Shown here: one piece after another, positions 1 to 10,400 of the stretch
Layout of the letters: each line of letters begins with the position of its first letter
Position numbering within the stretch: the stretch's first letter is position 1
NCBI GenBank assembly: GCA_012839865.1
Contig: DUMO01000051.1
Span: 98,008-162,007 of the forward strand
DNA from: Clostridiaceae bacterium
Lineage (GTDB): Bacteria; Bacillota; Clostridia; CAYPLH01; DUMO01
DNA: 64,000 nucleotides
Direction of reading: 5' to 3'
Position numbers and translations under genes: made by a program
Notes under the pieces: model-generated
The model's database searches: none
What the model saw: only the letters and a program-made list of their open reading frames with translations
Told to the model about the DNA's origin: nothing

Positions 1-1
1 A

Positions 2-145
2 CAGGGCCGACAAATGCAAGCTTACCTTCAACCATTCCAGATGAATCAACAGGCCGGATACCATATGAATTTGGGAGAATCCTCTTTCGAGAGGCGAATT
101 ACAGCATTAGAATTGATTGTTCATTTAAAGCCCAAAGTGGTTTGA
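2..145 (+). CDS. C-terminal fragment of an unidentified protein
   Basis: An open frame enters from the left edge and stops at TGA 143-145, giving 47 residues that end in SFERRITALELIVHLKPKVV. The composition looks like a genuine protein tail (amphipathic, charged, Gln-rich start), but I do not recognise the family and no start is visible. It converges with the beta-propeller gene, whose stop is 11 bases away, so the two would be transcribed towards each other. It could also be a chance open frame. Confidence 0.35.
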   Translation, partial: QGRQMQAYLQPFQMNQQAGYHMNLGESSFERRITALELIVHLKPKVV

Positions 146-156
146 GCGATAGCGTT

Positions 157-1881
157 CTAATTTAACCTGATCCCCCATATGAGCTGGCCTCTTGTCCCGA
201 CAACAATCATATTTCCGTAAACGGCAGGGGATGCTTCAACATTTCCGTGCAATGCAATTTTATCAAGAATTTTGCCGGTTTTTCCCTCCAAAAGATTCAT
301 GTATGCACCGGAGTCGCAAACAATCAAGTATGATTTTCCTTCTTTTGTATAAACATCAACAGGCGAACTCCAGCAATAATACGGGTGGTCGATTCTCCAT
401 GCCTCTTCACCGGAATCCTTGTATAAAGCGACAATTTTGCCAACTCTATTGTTTTCAGTCTTGGCAATATTAAAAACTACAATATCACTTATATCACCCT
501 TGCCCAAAACCGGTGTTGCAAGAGCTCCGCCATTTATTGAAGGATCATGGATGCATTTATAGGACTTCTCCCATATGAGCTTGCCGGTCAATGCGTTTAT
601 TTTTCTGATATACGAGTAACCCTGGCTGCCCTGTATGTCAACTTCACATGCCGTATATAAAAACACTCCTGTTCCGTCATCCTCCAATACCATGGTACTG
701 TCGGTATCATCCGTCACATCCCTGATCCATTCCGGTTCGAGGGTGTCAAGATTGACACATTGCAAAAAGCCCGCATTATCTACGAAATATATGTAGTTTT
801 TATAGTAAACAGGTGAACATTCAACCCCGATCTTGTTGCTCTTAAGCGGTTTATACCGGTATTTTACTATTTCCGGATTCAATGAAACAGTAGATTCATT
901 AATATTAAAATCGGTATTAAGCTTAATTTTATACAATATTCCGTTTTCACCGCACTCAATAAGAGTATCGGAACCCGGATCCAGCAATCCGTTTGAATCA
1001 AAAGCCCCCCAGCTTCTGTATTTGTCACTGTCAAGACCGTCAAGGTAAAATATTTCCTTCTGATCAATTAGGCTGAAAATTCTGTAACCAATTTCACCAT
1101 TGTCATGAGGAACACCTTCCCCGGCAAAAAGAAGAGGATATCCTCTGGGATCCACCATGACACTGCCCTTATATGGAGCACCGGTGTCAATGGGTGGTCG
1201 TGTAGGTTTACCGTCTTCAAGGTCGATAAAGTAAATTTTACCGTCCAGGGTGGCATAAATTACCTCTATTAGGTCAGTCTTTGCTTTTTTCTCCTGGGAA
1301 ATGTTCATTATTTTTTTTATACTGTCTTCCCATTTTACTATTGCAGGCTGTCCGGTCCATCCGACACCGGTCCAGTCTCCAATATATCCTACCTTCACCG
1401 ACCACACCTCTTCAAATTTCTCCGAAACAATTTCTGCAAAACCGTAACTTGCCGAGTTTCTGTAATTATTTCCCCGGAAACATGTTATTCCTTCCAGCAA
1501 GGAATAATTTTCCGGAGCAGGGAAATTAATCGTTGGTATTGTTTCCGAAGTGGATAAAACATCCCTGTCAGATATAACATCGTAAACAATATTGTAATTT
1601 TCGGGTAAGCACTCCGGAATTACTTCAGCATTATATTCAACCGGTTCCTGTAAAGCAGGCGTGGGACTTGCCACCGGTTCCAAAATTGCAGAAGGAGTAT
1701 TGCTTGTATTCGAACCAGAATCAACATTGTTACCTGACGGAGACGGGGTAACAGCAGCAACATCAGGTGATTCCACATTATCAAACCTGTTTTCGAAGAA
1801 GCTGAATATGTCGGCCATGTATACACAAAGGGTCACTAAAACTGATATTAATGCCAGTACTATTAAATACTTTTTTTTCAT
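157..1881 (-). CDS. Membrane-anchored PQQ-like beta-propeller protein
   Basis: About 574 residues. The N-terminus (MKKKYLIVLALISV) is a single uncleaved-looking membrane anchor, followed by a Ser/Thr/Pro-rich linker (residues about 30-90) and a domain of repeated blades with motifs such as GKIYFIDLEDGK, GKLIWEK, GEEAWRID and GNMIVVGTRGQLIWGI, typical of the PQQ/WD40-like quinoprotein repeat. It should sit outside the membrane; such propellers usually bind partners or scaffold surface assemblies, and no enzymatic residues can be assigned. A longer frame starts at 1905, but the ATG at 1881 is preceded by GAGGA at suitable spacing while the upstream ATG has no ribosome binding site. A good sigma-A promoter lies just upstream. 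Function unknown beyond the fold. Confidence 0.85.
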   Translation of the reverse strand: MKKKYLIVLALISVLVTLCVYMADIFSFFENRFDNVESPDVAAVTPSPSGNNVDSGSNTSNTPSAILEPVASPTPALQEPVEYNAEVIPECLPENYNIVYDVISDRDVLSTSETIPTINFPAPENYSLLEGITCFRGNNYRNSASYGFAEIVSEKFEEVWSVKVGYIGDWTGVGWTGQPAIVKWEDSIKKIMNISQEKKAKTDLIEVIYATLDGKIYFIDLEDGKPTRPPIDTGAPYKGSVMVDPRGYPLLFAGEGVPHDNGEIGYRIFSLIDQKEIFYLDGLDSDKYRSWGAFDSNGLLDPGSDTLIECGENGILYKIKLNTDFNINESTVSLNPEIVKYRYKPLKSNKIGVECSPVYYKNYIYFVDNAGFLQCVNLDTLEPEWIRDVTDDTDSTMVLEDDGTGVFLYTACEVDIQGSQGYSYIRKINALTGKLIWEKSYKCIHDPSINGGALATPVLGKGDISDIVVFNIAKTENNRVGKIVALYKDSGEEAWRIDHPYYCWSSPVDVYTKEGKSYLIVCDSGAYMNLLEGKTGKILDKIALHGNVEASPAVYGNMIVVGTRGQLIWGIRLN

Positions 1882-1937
1882 AAAAATAGAATCCTCATTT
1901 GCCATGTAGTCTATATTTTAAAATTGGCAACAATACA

Positions 1938-1966
1938 ATAATATTTCAGAGCCTCAAATTAGTCAA
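1938..1966 (-). promoter_or_regulatory. Sigma-A promoter for the beta-propeller gene
   Basis: On the minus strand TTGACT and TATTAT are separated by exactly 17 bases, about 55 bases upstream of the chosen start codon. Confidence 0.6.
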
Positions 1967-2827
1967 GTTTATTGACAAACCTGATTTTGGACAAATTCAT
2001 TTCCCATTATTGCAGTTCAGGCAAACCAATACTATTTTTAAAATATCTAATATTCTAATAAAATGACTATTATTTGAAATTATGTCTACAACTAATAGGC
2101 ATTAACCAATTATTATTCCTGTATTTGTCCATGATGAATTTGTTTTGGTGTAAGTAATAAATGACCATTATCAAAAGTAATGTCTATTTTATTTAAAATA
2201 GAAATAATTTATAATCCTTTTTGCAGTAAATTACTGAAAAAAAAGGGTGGACTTTTATTTAACAGAGAGGCTGTTAAACTGACAATTCAGGACAAAGCCG
2301 GCACTGGGAAATCATTTGATTGAAACGCTTTAATAAAGAAAACCAAGTGTAATCTACCGGACAGCCAACAGCCACCTCTTCCTGTTTATTTAAATATTAG
2401 AGAAAAAGTATTTGCTTTAATGTTTACGTGTTCCAGATCTAAAAAATGAGGTTTTTCGCGATTCCTCTAACTGATTCAGCTACCAAAACATACAAAATAT
2501 CAAACTTCCATGGGCAAAAATCTTTTACATTACTTGCCAAATGTTTTGATAGAAGATAATTATATGCTTATGCATAAACAATTTCGCAACAGTGTCCCTC
2601 AAAATTGAAATTCAGGTCAAATCTGCATCATGGTGTCTCGCACCTAAAATATATTAACACTATTTTGGGAGGTGATACAGTTACAATACGGAAAAAGAAA
2701 TTCTGGTCATAATGACCGGGTAGATTGAAAAGGCTGAATACTTAAGACATATTTGATGGGAGACAGTATTTAAAACGCCTTGTTTCAAAACAATCTACCG
2801 GTCAATTCAGCAAAAGACAATTCCTAG
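1967..2827. other. AT-rich non-coding stretch, no convincing gene
   Basis: No open frame with a ribosome binding site was found. It contains an 8-bp-arm hairpin (TTTAACAG / CTGTTAAA, 2258-2278) and, further on, CAGCCACCTCT near 2370, which could pair with AGAGGCTG of the hairpin. A short similar arrangement recurs at 12421-12475 behind the lyase pair. A GGAGGTG at about 2670 is followed only by an 18-codon frame and is probably decay or chance. Confidence 0.5.
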
Positions 2828-2833
2828 AAGTTT

Positions 2834-3160
2834 TCGCAGCATTGTAAAATCCTGAATTTACAGCAAATTTTATTTACTGCATTGTAACCAGTTTTATTCG
2901 CAGCGAAGGTATTCACAGCAGAGTAATAGCTTGGATTGCAACTTGGTATTCGCAGCACAGTAACAGCTTGGATTGTAACTATAGTGATTACAAATCATAA
3001 AACCGGCTTAGCTTTCAACCAGTGTATTACAGCGCAGTAACAACCTGAATTGCAGCCTTTGGGTACTACAGTACAGTACCAACGGGATTGCAATCAGAGT
3101 ACTACAGCGCAGTAAACTGCATGGACTGCAACTAATGCAGTGCAGCACAGCGACATACAC
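2834..3160 (+). repeat. Degenerate tandem repeat array upstream of the first lyase
   Basis: At least five imperfect copies of a 36-39 base unit with the core CAGCRCAGTAACA followed by TGGATTGCAACT are visible, with good copies starting near 2914, 2951, 3029, 3068 and 3104 and weaker ones at both edges. The array ends about 100 bases before the lyase start codon and is not a conserved open frame. It may be a decayed minisatellite or lie in the 5' leader of the lyase mRNA. Confidence 0.75.
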
Positions 3161-3256
3161 AAATCAGAGATAATGAATCACAGTAAAGTAACCGGCTGAA
3201 ATTGTAACTATAGGTACAAGAAATGCTAATGAATTTACTTTTAGGAGAGTGAAATT

Positions 3257-6200
3257 ATGTTTAAAAAAGTAGTTTATTCTTCACCTATGTTGATACTGCT
3301 GGCAGTTGTTTTCATATTTACTGCTTATTTTGGAGTTCCGGCTTTTAAAGCGGCAGCCGCTCCGACACATCCCTTTCTTATTGTACAGGTATCCGAATAT
3401 ACAGAGCTTCAAAACCGTGCACAAAGACAGCCCTGGTCTTCCATGAGATCCTCTGCTATTTCGGATGCAAACAGCCTTACCTTTAATACCGGTTCAGGTT
3501 ATACTCAAAGGTGCGAGCGCATGAGAGAAATAATGGAATCCTGCGCATTGGCATATATTCTTGATCCGGCTAACAGGACAACATATAAAAATAAAATATT
3601 GAGCACCTTAAATTATTGGAAATCAAATGTTACAGGAAATCTATACAGTGAATTAAATGGTGGAAACTGGACCTATGCAGTTCCTCCCGGAAGCGCATTT
3701 TTCGCAAGCGTAGTCGCCCTTGATATAATATATCCGGATCTTACCTCCAATGAGCGGACAAATGCAGAAAGCATACTGGGAACCGTCGGGAAATGGTTTT
3801 ATGACAATCACATGAACTGGACCGAAGCCATGTGGGGTGCCCGCGGCATCTGGATGCTCTATACAGGTGCAACCTCCATAAGCGTATATGATAATTCCCA
3901 GGGCAAACACGTTACCGTAACCAAGCAGGACGTAATAAACAGATATCTGAACGCTGTAAAAAGCTATATAACAAATGACGGTGTAGGTCTTATAGGTCCC
4001 GGATATACAGGTGCACGATTTGCCTCTGACAGGCATCAAAAGCAGTATTTCATGGATGTCCTGGATTACACAGAAAACGCCAATGTTTATGATGACTCTA
4101 AAATTAAAAGTTTTTATGAATGGTTTTACGGTTATGCTTCAACTGCTTTCAAACGGTACTGGGTATTTGGAGACTCCCCGTATAACAATTCTTATGTATT
4201 GAGGTCATCAATCTGGAAAACAGACAACTTCTCAAATAATGCCGGAAAATATGCTGCCTGGGCTTTGGGAAGCTACATTGCTCCAGGACGGTTGTTCAAT
4301 TATGTTCTTCACCGTTCAGACTTCCCGACGGCTGAAAGAGCTGAAAGCAAAATATTCCCCGAGGGTGGAGCATATTTGTTTGAAGATACTTCTTCATCCA
4401 ATGCTCTGGACCTTGTTTTATGGAATACCACAGACGATGACGGACACGGACATAAAGATACAAATGCTATCAATGTTGCCGCATATGGAGAACTTCTGCT
4501 TGTCAACTCAGGATATAACGGTTGGGCAACAAGTGCTGCAGGGTTCTCATGGACATATATTCATGACAGGGCGGTGTCAGGGAATACTGCTTTAATCAAC
4601 TACACTTTCTCTGATGACTACAACCCTCCTGCAACCAATGACCATCAGCGCAAGTATGGAGCAGGCATAACCGAAGGGTTTGCATCAAGCACCTTTGGGT
4701 ATGCTTCCGGAGATTCCGGCAGTGCGCTTCCAAACGGGAAACACATCCGAAATGTTGTTTCAGTGTTCCCGCAAGATTCAAAAAATGGATATTGGGTATT
4801 GTTTGATGAGATGACAGCAAATGTTCCGGGACAAACGGCACATATTGCACTGCACCCGCCGTCTGCATCATATTCCACTGTAACCAGCAAACAGGAATAC
4901 AGATGGACTGTCAATAAATTCAGCAGTCATAATGTTTACCTGTCAATTTTCCTGGGAACCGAGCCTTCAACTGCCATCATAAGGAATGGGGCAATTGCTG
5001 ACTGGGGCGACTCATTTGTCGGTAAATATCTATATTCAACCTATACCACAAATAGCTCCACAGGCAAAAAGAATATTGTTACGGTATTGTTCCCCCATGA
5101 CAATACCCATGCCAAGGCCACAATGTCAAGAATATCACAAAGCAATTGCACCGGTGCTTCCATTAATCTTGACGGCGGTACTACCATCGACTATGCCCTG
5201 GAATCTGCAGGCACCGGGGATGTCACATATGGCGGCGTGACATTCAGAGGTCTTGCAACCCTTTACCGCAAAGCAAACGGTGCTGTTAATTTCTACTTTG
5301 TCAGAAAGGGCAGAGCTTTCAATGATGGCGAAACAATACGTCAGGGCTTCAGTTCAAACAGTGATATAACTGTTTATGTAAAGGATAAAACAGGTAATAT
5401 TGTTTCTCCGGGAACTAATGTAACATTCTACTACCCGGGAATTCAGGGAGTAAAGATAAACGGAAATCCGTTGAGCGTTTCCTCCTCCGGTCAGAACTGG
5501 GTAACTGTCTATGTACCGGCAGGACAACATAGCCTGGAACTTACAACAGACGGCTCCAGCGGCGGTGGTGATCCGTCAGAAAATTATGTAAATTTTGGTA
5601 CTGCAAATCAGGGTACAGGTATAAATCAATACACCTACTCAAACGGCACTCCCATGACTCTTTATGGAAAACCGACAACCAACTGGGCTGTCAGTTCCGG
5701 CAGCAGTTTGTATAATGACAGGGGAGCAACAAATGCTTATGCACTGTTCAAATACGAAGGAAACCAGATAAGGTTGTACACCGAGAAAGCACCTTACTGC
5801 GGTATTATTGGCATAAGCATACTGGATGAGGATGATAACGTAATTGAAGATGAAGAGTATGTTGACCTTTATGCAGCCACTGCAGTGCAAAATGAGCTGG
5901 TATATACAAGCAGCATACTGCCCGAAGATGTATATAAGCTTAAAATAAGGGTTACGGGCGAGGTTAACCCGCTCAATCCATACGTGTATGATGGAAACAA
6001 TCCGCCAACCAATCCTTACTGGTCGGTAAACCTGTATAGTGTCTGCATTGTAGACACTGCGGAACCTACACCTCCTCCTGAACCAGTAAGAACATATTAC
6101 GACTTTGGTGCTGAAAACCAAGGTTCCGGGGTAAATCAGTATACTTATTCCAACGGCACTCCAATGACATTGTATGGCAAGCCTACAACCAACTGGGCTG

Positions 6201-7141
6201 TAAGTTCAGGCAGAAGCCTGTACAACGACAGGGGAGCTACTGATGCTTATGCTGTGTTCAAATTTGAAGGAAATCAGATTGAATTGTACACCGAAAAAGC
6301 TCCTTTCTGCGGAATTGTAGGCATTAGCATACTGGACGCAAATGATGCTGTTGTTGAGAGCGAGGTAAATGTTGATTTGTATGCTGCTTCCTCAACACCT
6401 GAAGCACTGGTATATACAAGTCCTCTGTTGGCAGATGGCGTTTACAAGCTCAAGGTAAGGGTTACCGGAGATGTGAATCCCCTTAATCCGTATGTTTACG
6501 ATGGACAAAATCCTCCGACAAACCCATACTGGTCAGTCAACCTGAAGAAGGTTTGCGTTGTAGATACATTCGGAGCCGCACCGACACCTACACCGACACC
6601 GACGCCTACACCGACGCCGACTCCCACACCTACACCTGCTGTTTTCACCCCTCAGCATGATTCCTTTGTGAGAGACGGCAGTTATGCCGGTGACAACTAT
6701 GGCAACTATAATTCAATCTATGTTAAGAAGGATGCAGAAGGATACAACAGGGTGTCATATATCAAGGTTGATTTTGGCTCACTGTCGCAGTCGCAGATCA
6801 CACAAGCCATGCTGAGATTATACGTCAGTGCGATAGGTTCAGATGCTACACGGACTGTAAAAGTATATGGGACTAATGATGAGAGTTGGACCGAAAGCAC
6901 CATAACCTGGAATAACAGGCCTGCTCTGTCAACATACATTACTGAGCTGGCGATCCCGTCTTCAGCCCTTGACACCTGGGTTGAATTTGATGTGACAAAT
7001 TACGTGAATCAACATGCAGGAACTGATAAGGTTGTATCCTTTGGCCTTATTAACGAAGGAACAGCATCATCGAATTCCCATGTACATTTTTCAAGCTCAG
7101 AGGCTGCATCAAACAAACCTGAACTGGTAATTCAACCGTAA
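3257..7141 (+). CDS. Secreted heparinase II/III-like polysaccharide lyase with CBM96-like domain (copy 1)
   Basis: 1294 residues, exported (KK n-region, hydrophobic core, Ala-rich cleavage region about residue 35). Order: alpha-helical toroid-like catalytic part (about 37-330); beta-sandwich part carrying a GHGHKDTN motif (about 395-402), the His-x-His-x-Asp signature seen in heparinase II/III-like lyases; two copies of a 150-residue beta module (about 776 and 945) with NQGxGxNQYTYxNGTPMTLYG and VTGxVNPLNPYV; a PT repeat linker (about 1109-1130); and a C-terminal DNRLRE/CBM96-type domain (about 1133-1294). It should cleave a uronate-containing polysaccharide by beta-elimination outside the cell; the substrate cannot be read from sequence. 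There is no dockerin or S-layer domain, so it looks freely secreted. The start follows AGGAGAGTG. The next gene is a paralogue of the same design. Confidence 0.8.
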   Translation: MFKKVVYSSPMLILLAVVFIFTAYFGVPAFKAAAAPTHPFLIVQVSEYTELQNRAQRQPWSSMRSSAISDANSLTFNTGSGYTQRCERMREIMESCALAYILDPANRTTYKNKILSTLNYWKSNVTGNLYSELNGGNWTYAVPPGSAFFASVVALDIIYPDLTSNERTNAESILGTVGKWFYDNHMNWTEAMWGARGIWMLYTGATSISVYDNSQGKHVTVTKQDVINRYLNAVKSYITNDGVGLIGPGYTGARFASDRHQKQYFMDVLDYTENANVYDDSKIKSFYEWFYGYASTAFKRYWVFGDSPYNNSYVLRSSIWKTDNFSNNAGKYAAWALGSYIAPGRLFNYVLHRSDFPTAERAESKIFPEGGAYLFEDTSSSNALDLVLWNTTDDDGHGHKDTNAINVAAYGELLLVNSGYNGWATSAAGFSWTYIHDRAVSGNTALINYTFSDDYNPPATNDHQRKYGAGITEGFASSTFGYASGDSGSALPNGKHIRNVVSVFPQDSKNGYWVLFDEMTANVPGQTAHIALHPPSASYSTVTSKQEYRWTVNKFSSHNVYLSIFLGTEPSTAIIRNGAIADWGDSFVGKYLYSTYTTNSSTGKKNIVTVLFPHDNTHAKATMSRISQSNCTGASINLDGGTTIDYALESAGTGDVTYGGVTFRGLATLYRKANGAVNFYFVRKGRAFNDGETIRQGFSSNSDITVYVKDKTGNIVSPGTNVTFYYPGIQGVKINGNPLSVSSSGQNWVTVYVPAGQHSLELTTDGSSGGGDPSENYVNFGTANQGTGINQYTYSNGTPMTLYGKPTTNWAVSSGSSLYNDRGATNAYALFKYEGNQIRLYTEKAPYCGIIGISILDEDDNVIEDEEYVDLYAATAVQNELVYTSSILPEDVYKLKIRVTGEVNPLNPYVYDGNNPPTNPYWSVNLYSVCIVDTAEPTPPPEPVRTYYDFGAENQGSGVNQYTYSNGTPMTLYGKPTTNWAVSSGRSLYNDRGATDAYAVFKFEGNQIELYTEKAPFCGIVGISILDANDAVVESEVNVDLYAASSTPEALVYTSPLLADGVYKLKVRVTGDVNPLNPYVYDGQNPPTNPYWSVNLKKVCVVDTFGAAPTPTPTPTPTPTPTPTPTPAVFTPQHDSFVRDGSYAGDNYGNYNSIYVKKDAEGYNRVSYIKVDFGSLSQSQITQAMLRLYVSAIGSDATRTVKVYGTNDESWTESTITWNNRPALSTYITELAIPSSALDTWVEFDVTNYVNQHAGTDKVVSFGLINEGTASSNSHVHFSSSEAASNKPELVIQP

Positions 7142-7156
7142 CCTGTCAAATTTCAC

Positions 7157-7186
7157 AGCCTGCACGACTTTTTAGTTGTGCAGGCT
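7157..7186 (+). terminator. Hairpin behind lyase copy 1
   Basis: A 12-bp stem (AGCCTGCACGAC with GTTGTGCAGGCT, one G-U pair) closes on a TTTTTA loop 15 bases after the stop. The T-tract behind it is poor, so it may stabilise the 3' end or terminate only partly. Confidence 0.55.
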
Positions 7187-7451
7187 ATGATACGGTTTTA
7201 AAGGCTGATTATGAAAAAAGGGAGGAGGTGAAGGTTTTTAAGGCAATAAATACAAATAAGAGGGGAGTGGTTGCAAAAATTTATGTAATTGTAATTGGCG
7301 GCAAGTATCATGCATAGGTTATACAGAGAGTATGTGCAAAGGACTTGTCTTTCAGTCTGTTATTGACCCTTCAGCTCTTTTGAAAACAGGCAATAATTGC
7401 ACAAAAACAACAAGAAATTTTAACTTACATTAAAACAGGAGGATGAACCGG
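7187..7451. other. Intergenic stretch between the two lyases
   Basis: No supported gene was found. A GTG at 7228 sits directly against AGGAGG, but the frame is only 29 codons and the spacing is unusable. AGGAGG at 7437-7442 is the ribosome binding site for lyase copy 2 and points to ATG 7452 rather than to ATG 7478. Confidence 0.5.
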
Positions 7452-7477
7452 ATGAGAAAAAAACATTCAAAACTTCA

Positions 7478-10400
7478 ATGGCTTTAATTTTATCTTTTGT
7501 TATTGCTGCTGCGGCTCTGTTCGGTATTCCGGCGCCAAAGAGTGAAGCAGCTTCGCACCCGTTTCTGATTGTAAACGCTTCTGAGTTTGAGGAACTAAGG
7601 AGCCGTGCATCAGAAGAGCCATGGGCAACATTTAAAAGAACTGCAATTTCCGATGCAAAAACTCTTACTTTCAACAAAGCTGCCGGCTATGGTGACAGAT
7701 GCACTTCCATGAGAGAGATTTTAGAAGCTTGCTCTCTTGCATATATTCTTGATCCTGACAATAAGGATTTATACATTGACAAGATTCTGGATGTACTTAA
7801 TTACTGGAAATCCGATGTTGAAGGAAACATATTTAAAGAGCTGGACTCAACCAACTGGACCTATGCAATACCTCCCAGCGGTGCATTTTTCAGCAGTGTA
7901 CTTGCCTTGGATATCATATATCCCGATCTGACGCCCGAAGAAATTGCAAATGCCGAGGCTATACTGCAAACCGTGGCTGACTGGTACTGGGCATATGATT
8001 TCAGCTGGGCAACCGCTTTATGGGGTGTCAGGGGTATTTGGGCTATTTATAAAAATGATACTGACAAGATTGACACGACAATAAGTAATTACAATACTTA
8101 TGTAAAGATTTACATGTCATCTGATGGAGTACCGGTTACAGGCATGGGGTATGCAAATGCCAGATTCAACTCCGACAGACATGCCAAGCAGTATTTAATG
8201 GACGTTATTTCCCATGTGGGGTATTATGACTATTACAACGATTACGTAGTAAAGAATTTCTATGAGTGCCTGTACGGTCACGGAATAACTGCATTTAAAC
8301 GCATGTGGGTATTTGGCGATACAGCTTTCAACAATACAATGTACCGCAGGTCATCCATTTACAAGGCAGGCAATTTTTCCGAAGAAGCAGCCAAATATGC
8401 AGCCTGGATACTGGAAGATTACAGCATACCAAACGGCCGCCTTTTAAACTATATACTTCATAAGCCGAATCAACCTTCAGGGGGATATGCTACAAGCAAG
8501 ATTTATCCGGACGGCGGTGCCTTCTTCTTTGAGGATACACCTTCACCAGATGGGCTCAGAATAGTTTTGTGGAATCCAAAGACCTCCGACGGCCACAGCC
8601 ACAAGGAAGTAAACGCGTTAAACGCAGCGGCATATGGAGAATTCATGCTGGTTAACTCAGGTTACAACAACTGGGGTGAGGGAGCACTGGGATTTAGCTG
8701 GAACTACATGAATAACAGGGCTGTTTCAGGAAATACAGCACTGATAGATTATACATTCACCAACGAGTATGATCCTCCTGCAAGCAACGACCACAGATAC
8801 AAACACGGAGCAGGCATAACCGAAGGATTTATTTCTGATATCCTAAGTTATGCAAGGGGGGATTCAGGCAGTGCACTTCCAAATGGAAAGCATATAAGAA
8901 ATCTGGTTTCAATTTCACCCGATAACGCAAATAACGGTTATTGGATACTTTTTGACGAATTTACAGCAGATCAGCCTGGAAAGACAGTGCATATCGCGCT
9001 TCATCCGCCCACAGACAGGTATGAAATAGTATATCCGGACAAGGAATACAAATGGACAATCAACAAGGTCAGCGGAAAAGATGTAAACTTAACCGCATTC
9101 CTTGGAACCGAGCCTCTGTATACTCAAATCAGGAGCGGGGTAATAGGCAGCTATGGAAACTCCTTTGTTGGAAAATACCTGTATTCCACTTATCCTACAG
9201 ACAGTACAGGGAAGAAAAATGTTGTAACGGTACTGTTCCCCCACGACGCAAATCATAAAAAAGCTGACATGATCAGCATTTCAGGCAGCAACTACAGTGG
9301 CGCTCTAGTATATTTGAATGATAATACTTTGGATTATGTAATGGAATCAACGGGAGTCGAGACAGTAAGTTATAATAATTTTTCATTTACAGGTACTGCT
9401 CTGGTATATCGAAATGAAAAGGGATTATCCAAACTTTACTTTGTCAAGGATGGTAAAGGTTTTGATGACGGAACCTCCTTTAAGCAGGGTTTTGCTTCGG
9501 ATAATGCCGTAACTGTATATATGAATGATAAAGAAGGTAAAATTATTTCAAAGGGAGCCAATGTTACATTCTATTATCCCGGAATATCAGGAATAAAGAT
9601 TAACGGCCAGGCTGCGACACCTCAAGCGGCAGGCAGCAACTTTGTGACTGTTTATATTCCTGCGGGCACATATGATATAAGCTTGCAAAACGGCACTATG
9701 ACACCCGGTGTACCGGCAATTGACATGTTGTTCTCCAACGGAAAAATTTCTCTTAGTGGAAATGCCAAAATATATGGCAATATCGGAACCAACTCAGTTG
9801 GAAAGGACAGCGTTTCATTTAACGGAAATCCGTCAATTCAGGGCAATCTCCTTATCGGTCCGGGAGCTGACCCGAATACTGTAATTGAAGGAGCAGGCAA
9901 CAAGACATTTGTAACAGGCTCTGTATCCAATTTAACACAAACTAAAGCTTATAGTATGCCTGGATTTGCCAAACTACCGGAACTTGAATACAAAGGAGAT
10001 TTAATTGTCAATTCTGATTCCGCCCTGGATCAAAGCGGTTCCTATGGCAAAGTGGCCATTAAGAAGACACTTGCTGTTAATATAGGAAATGAAGACATCT
10101 ATATTGCAGCAGACTCTTTTGAACTGTCGGGACAGGGTGAACTGGTTGTCAATAAACAAGGATCCGGCAAACTGATTCTGTTTGTTAAAGACAGTGCAAA
10201 TATTTCAGGAGCCGGTATCAACAAGGATGGCAATCCGGATGATGTAATAATTTATTACAATGGAAGCAAGGACCTTGAGTTCAGTGGAAGCTTTAAATTA
10301 TCAGCTTCTCTGGCTGCAGGAAATGCCGCTATGAAAGCAAGCGGCAACGTAAGCCTGGCAGGCAGCATGGTAATAGGAGGACCTGCCGTTGAATTGAGCG

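Noticed and set aside
2671..2730. Short GTG-started frame behind GGAGGTG in the long left gap
   Set aside because: Only 18 codons with no continuation; perhaps a decayed gene start, but nothing supports it.
3653..4039. 128-codon minus-strand frame inside lyase copy 1
   Set aside because: Shadow of the strongly coding plus-strand frame; composition rich in Ile/Cys/Tyr typical of antisense frames.
6583..6640. Repeats in the lyase linkers as CRISPR-like or satellite arrays
   Set aside because: They are in-frame Pro-Thr codon repeats of interdomain linkers, without spacers.
7228..7317. 29-codon frame starting at GTG behind AGGAGG, product ending AKIYVIVIGGKYHA
   Set aside because: The Shine-Dalgarno sequence abuts the start codon with no spacing, and the product has no recognisable family; a faint likeness to the RsgI N-terminus is too short to trust.
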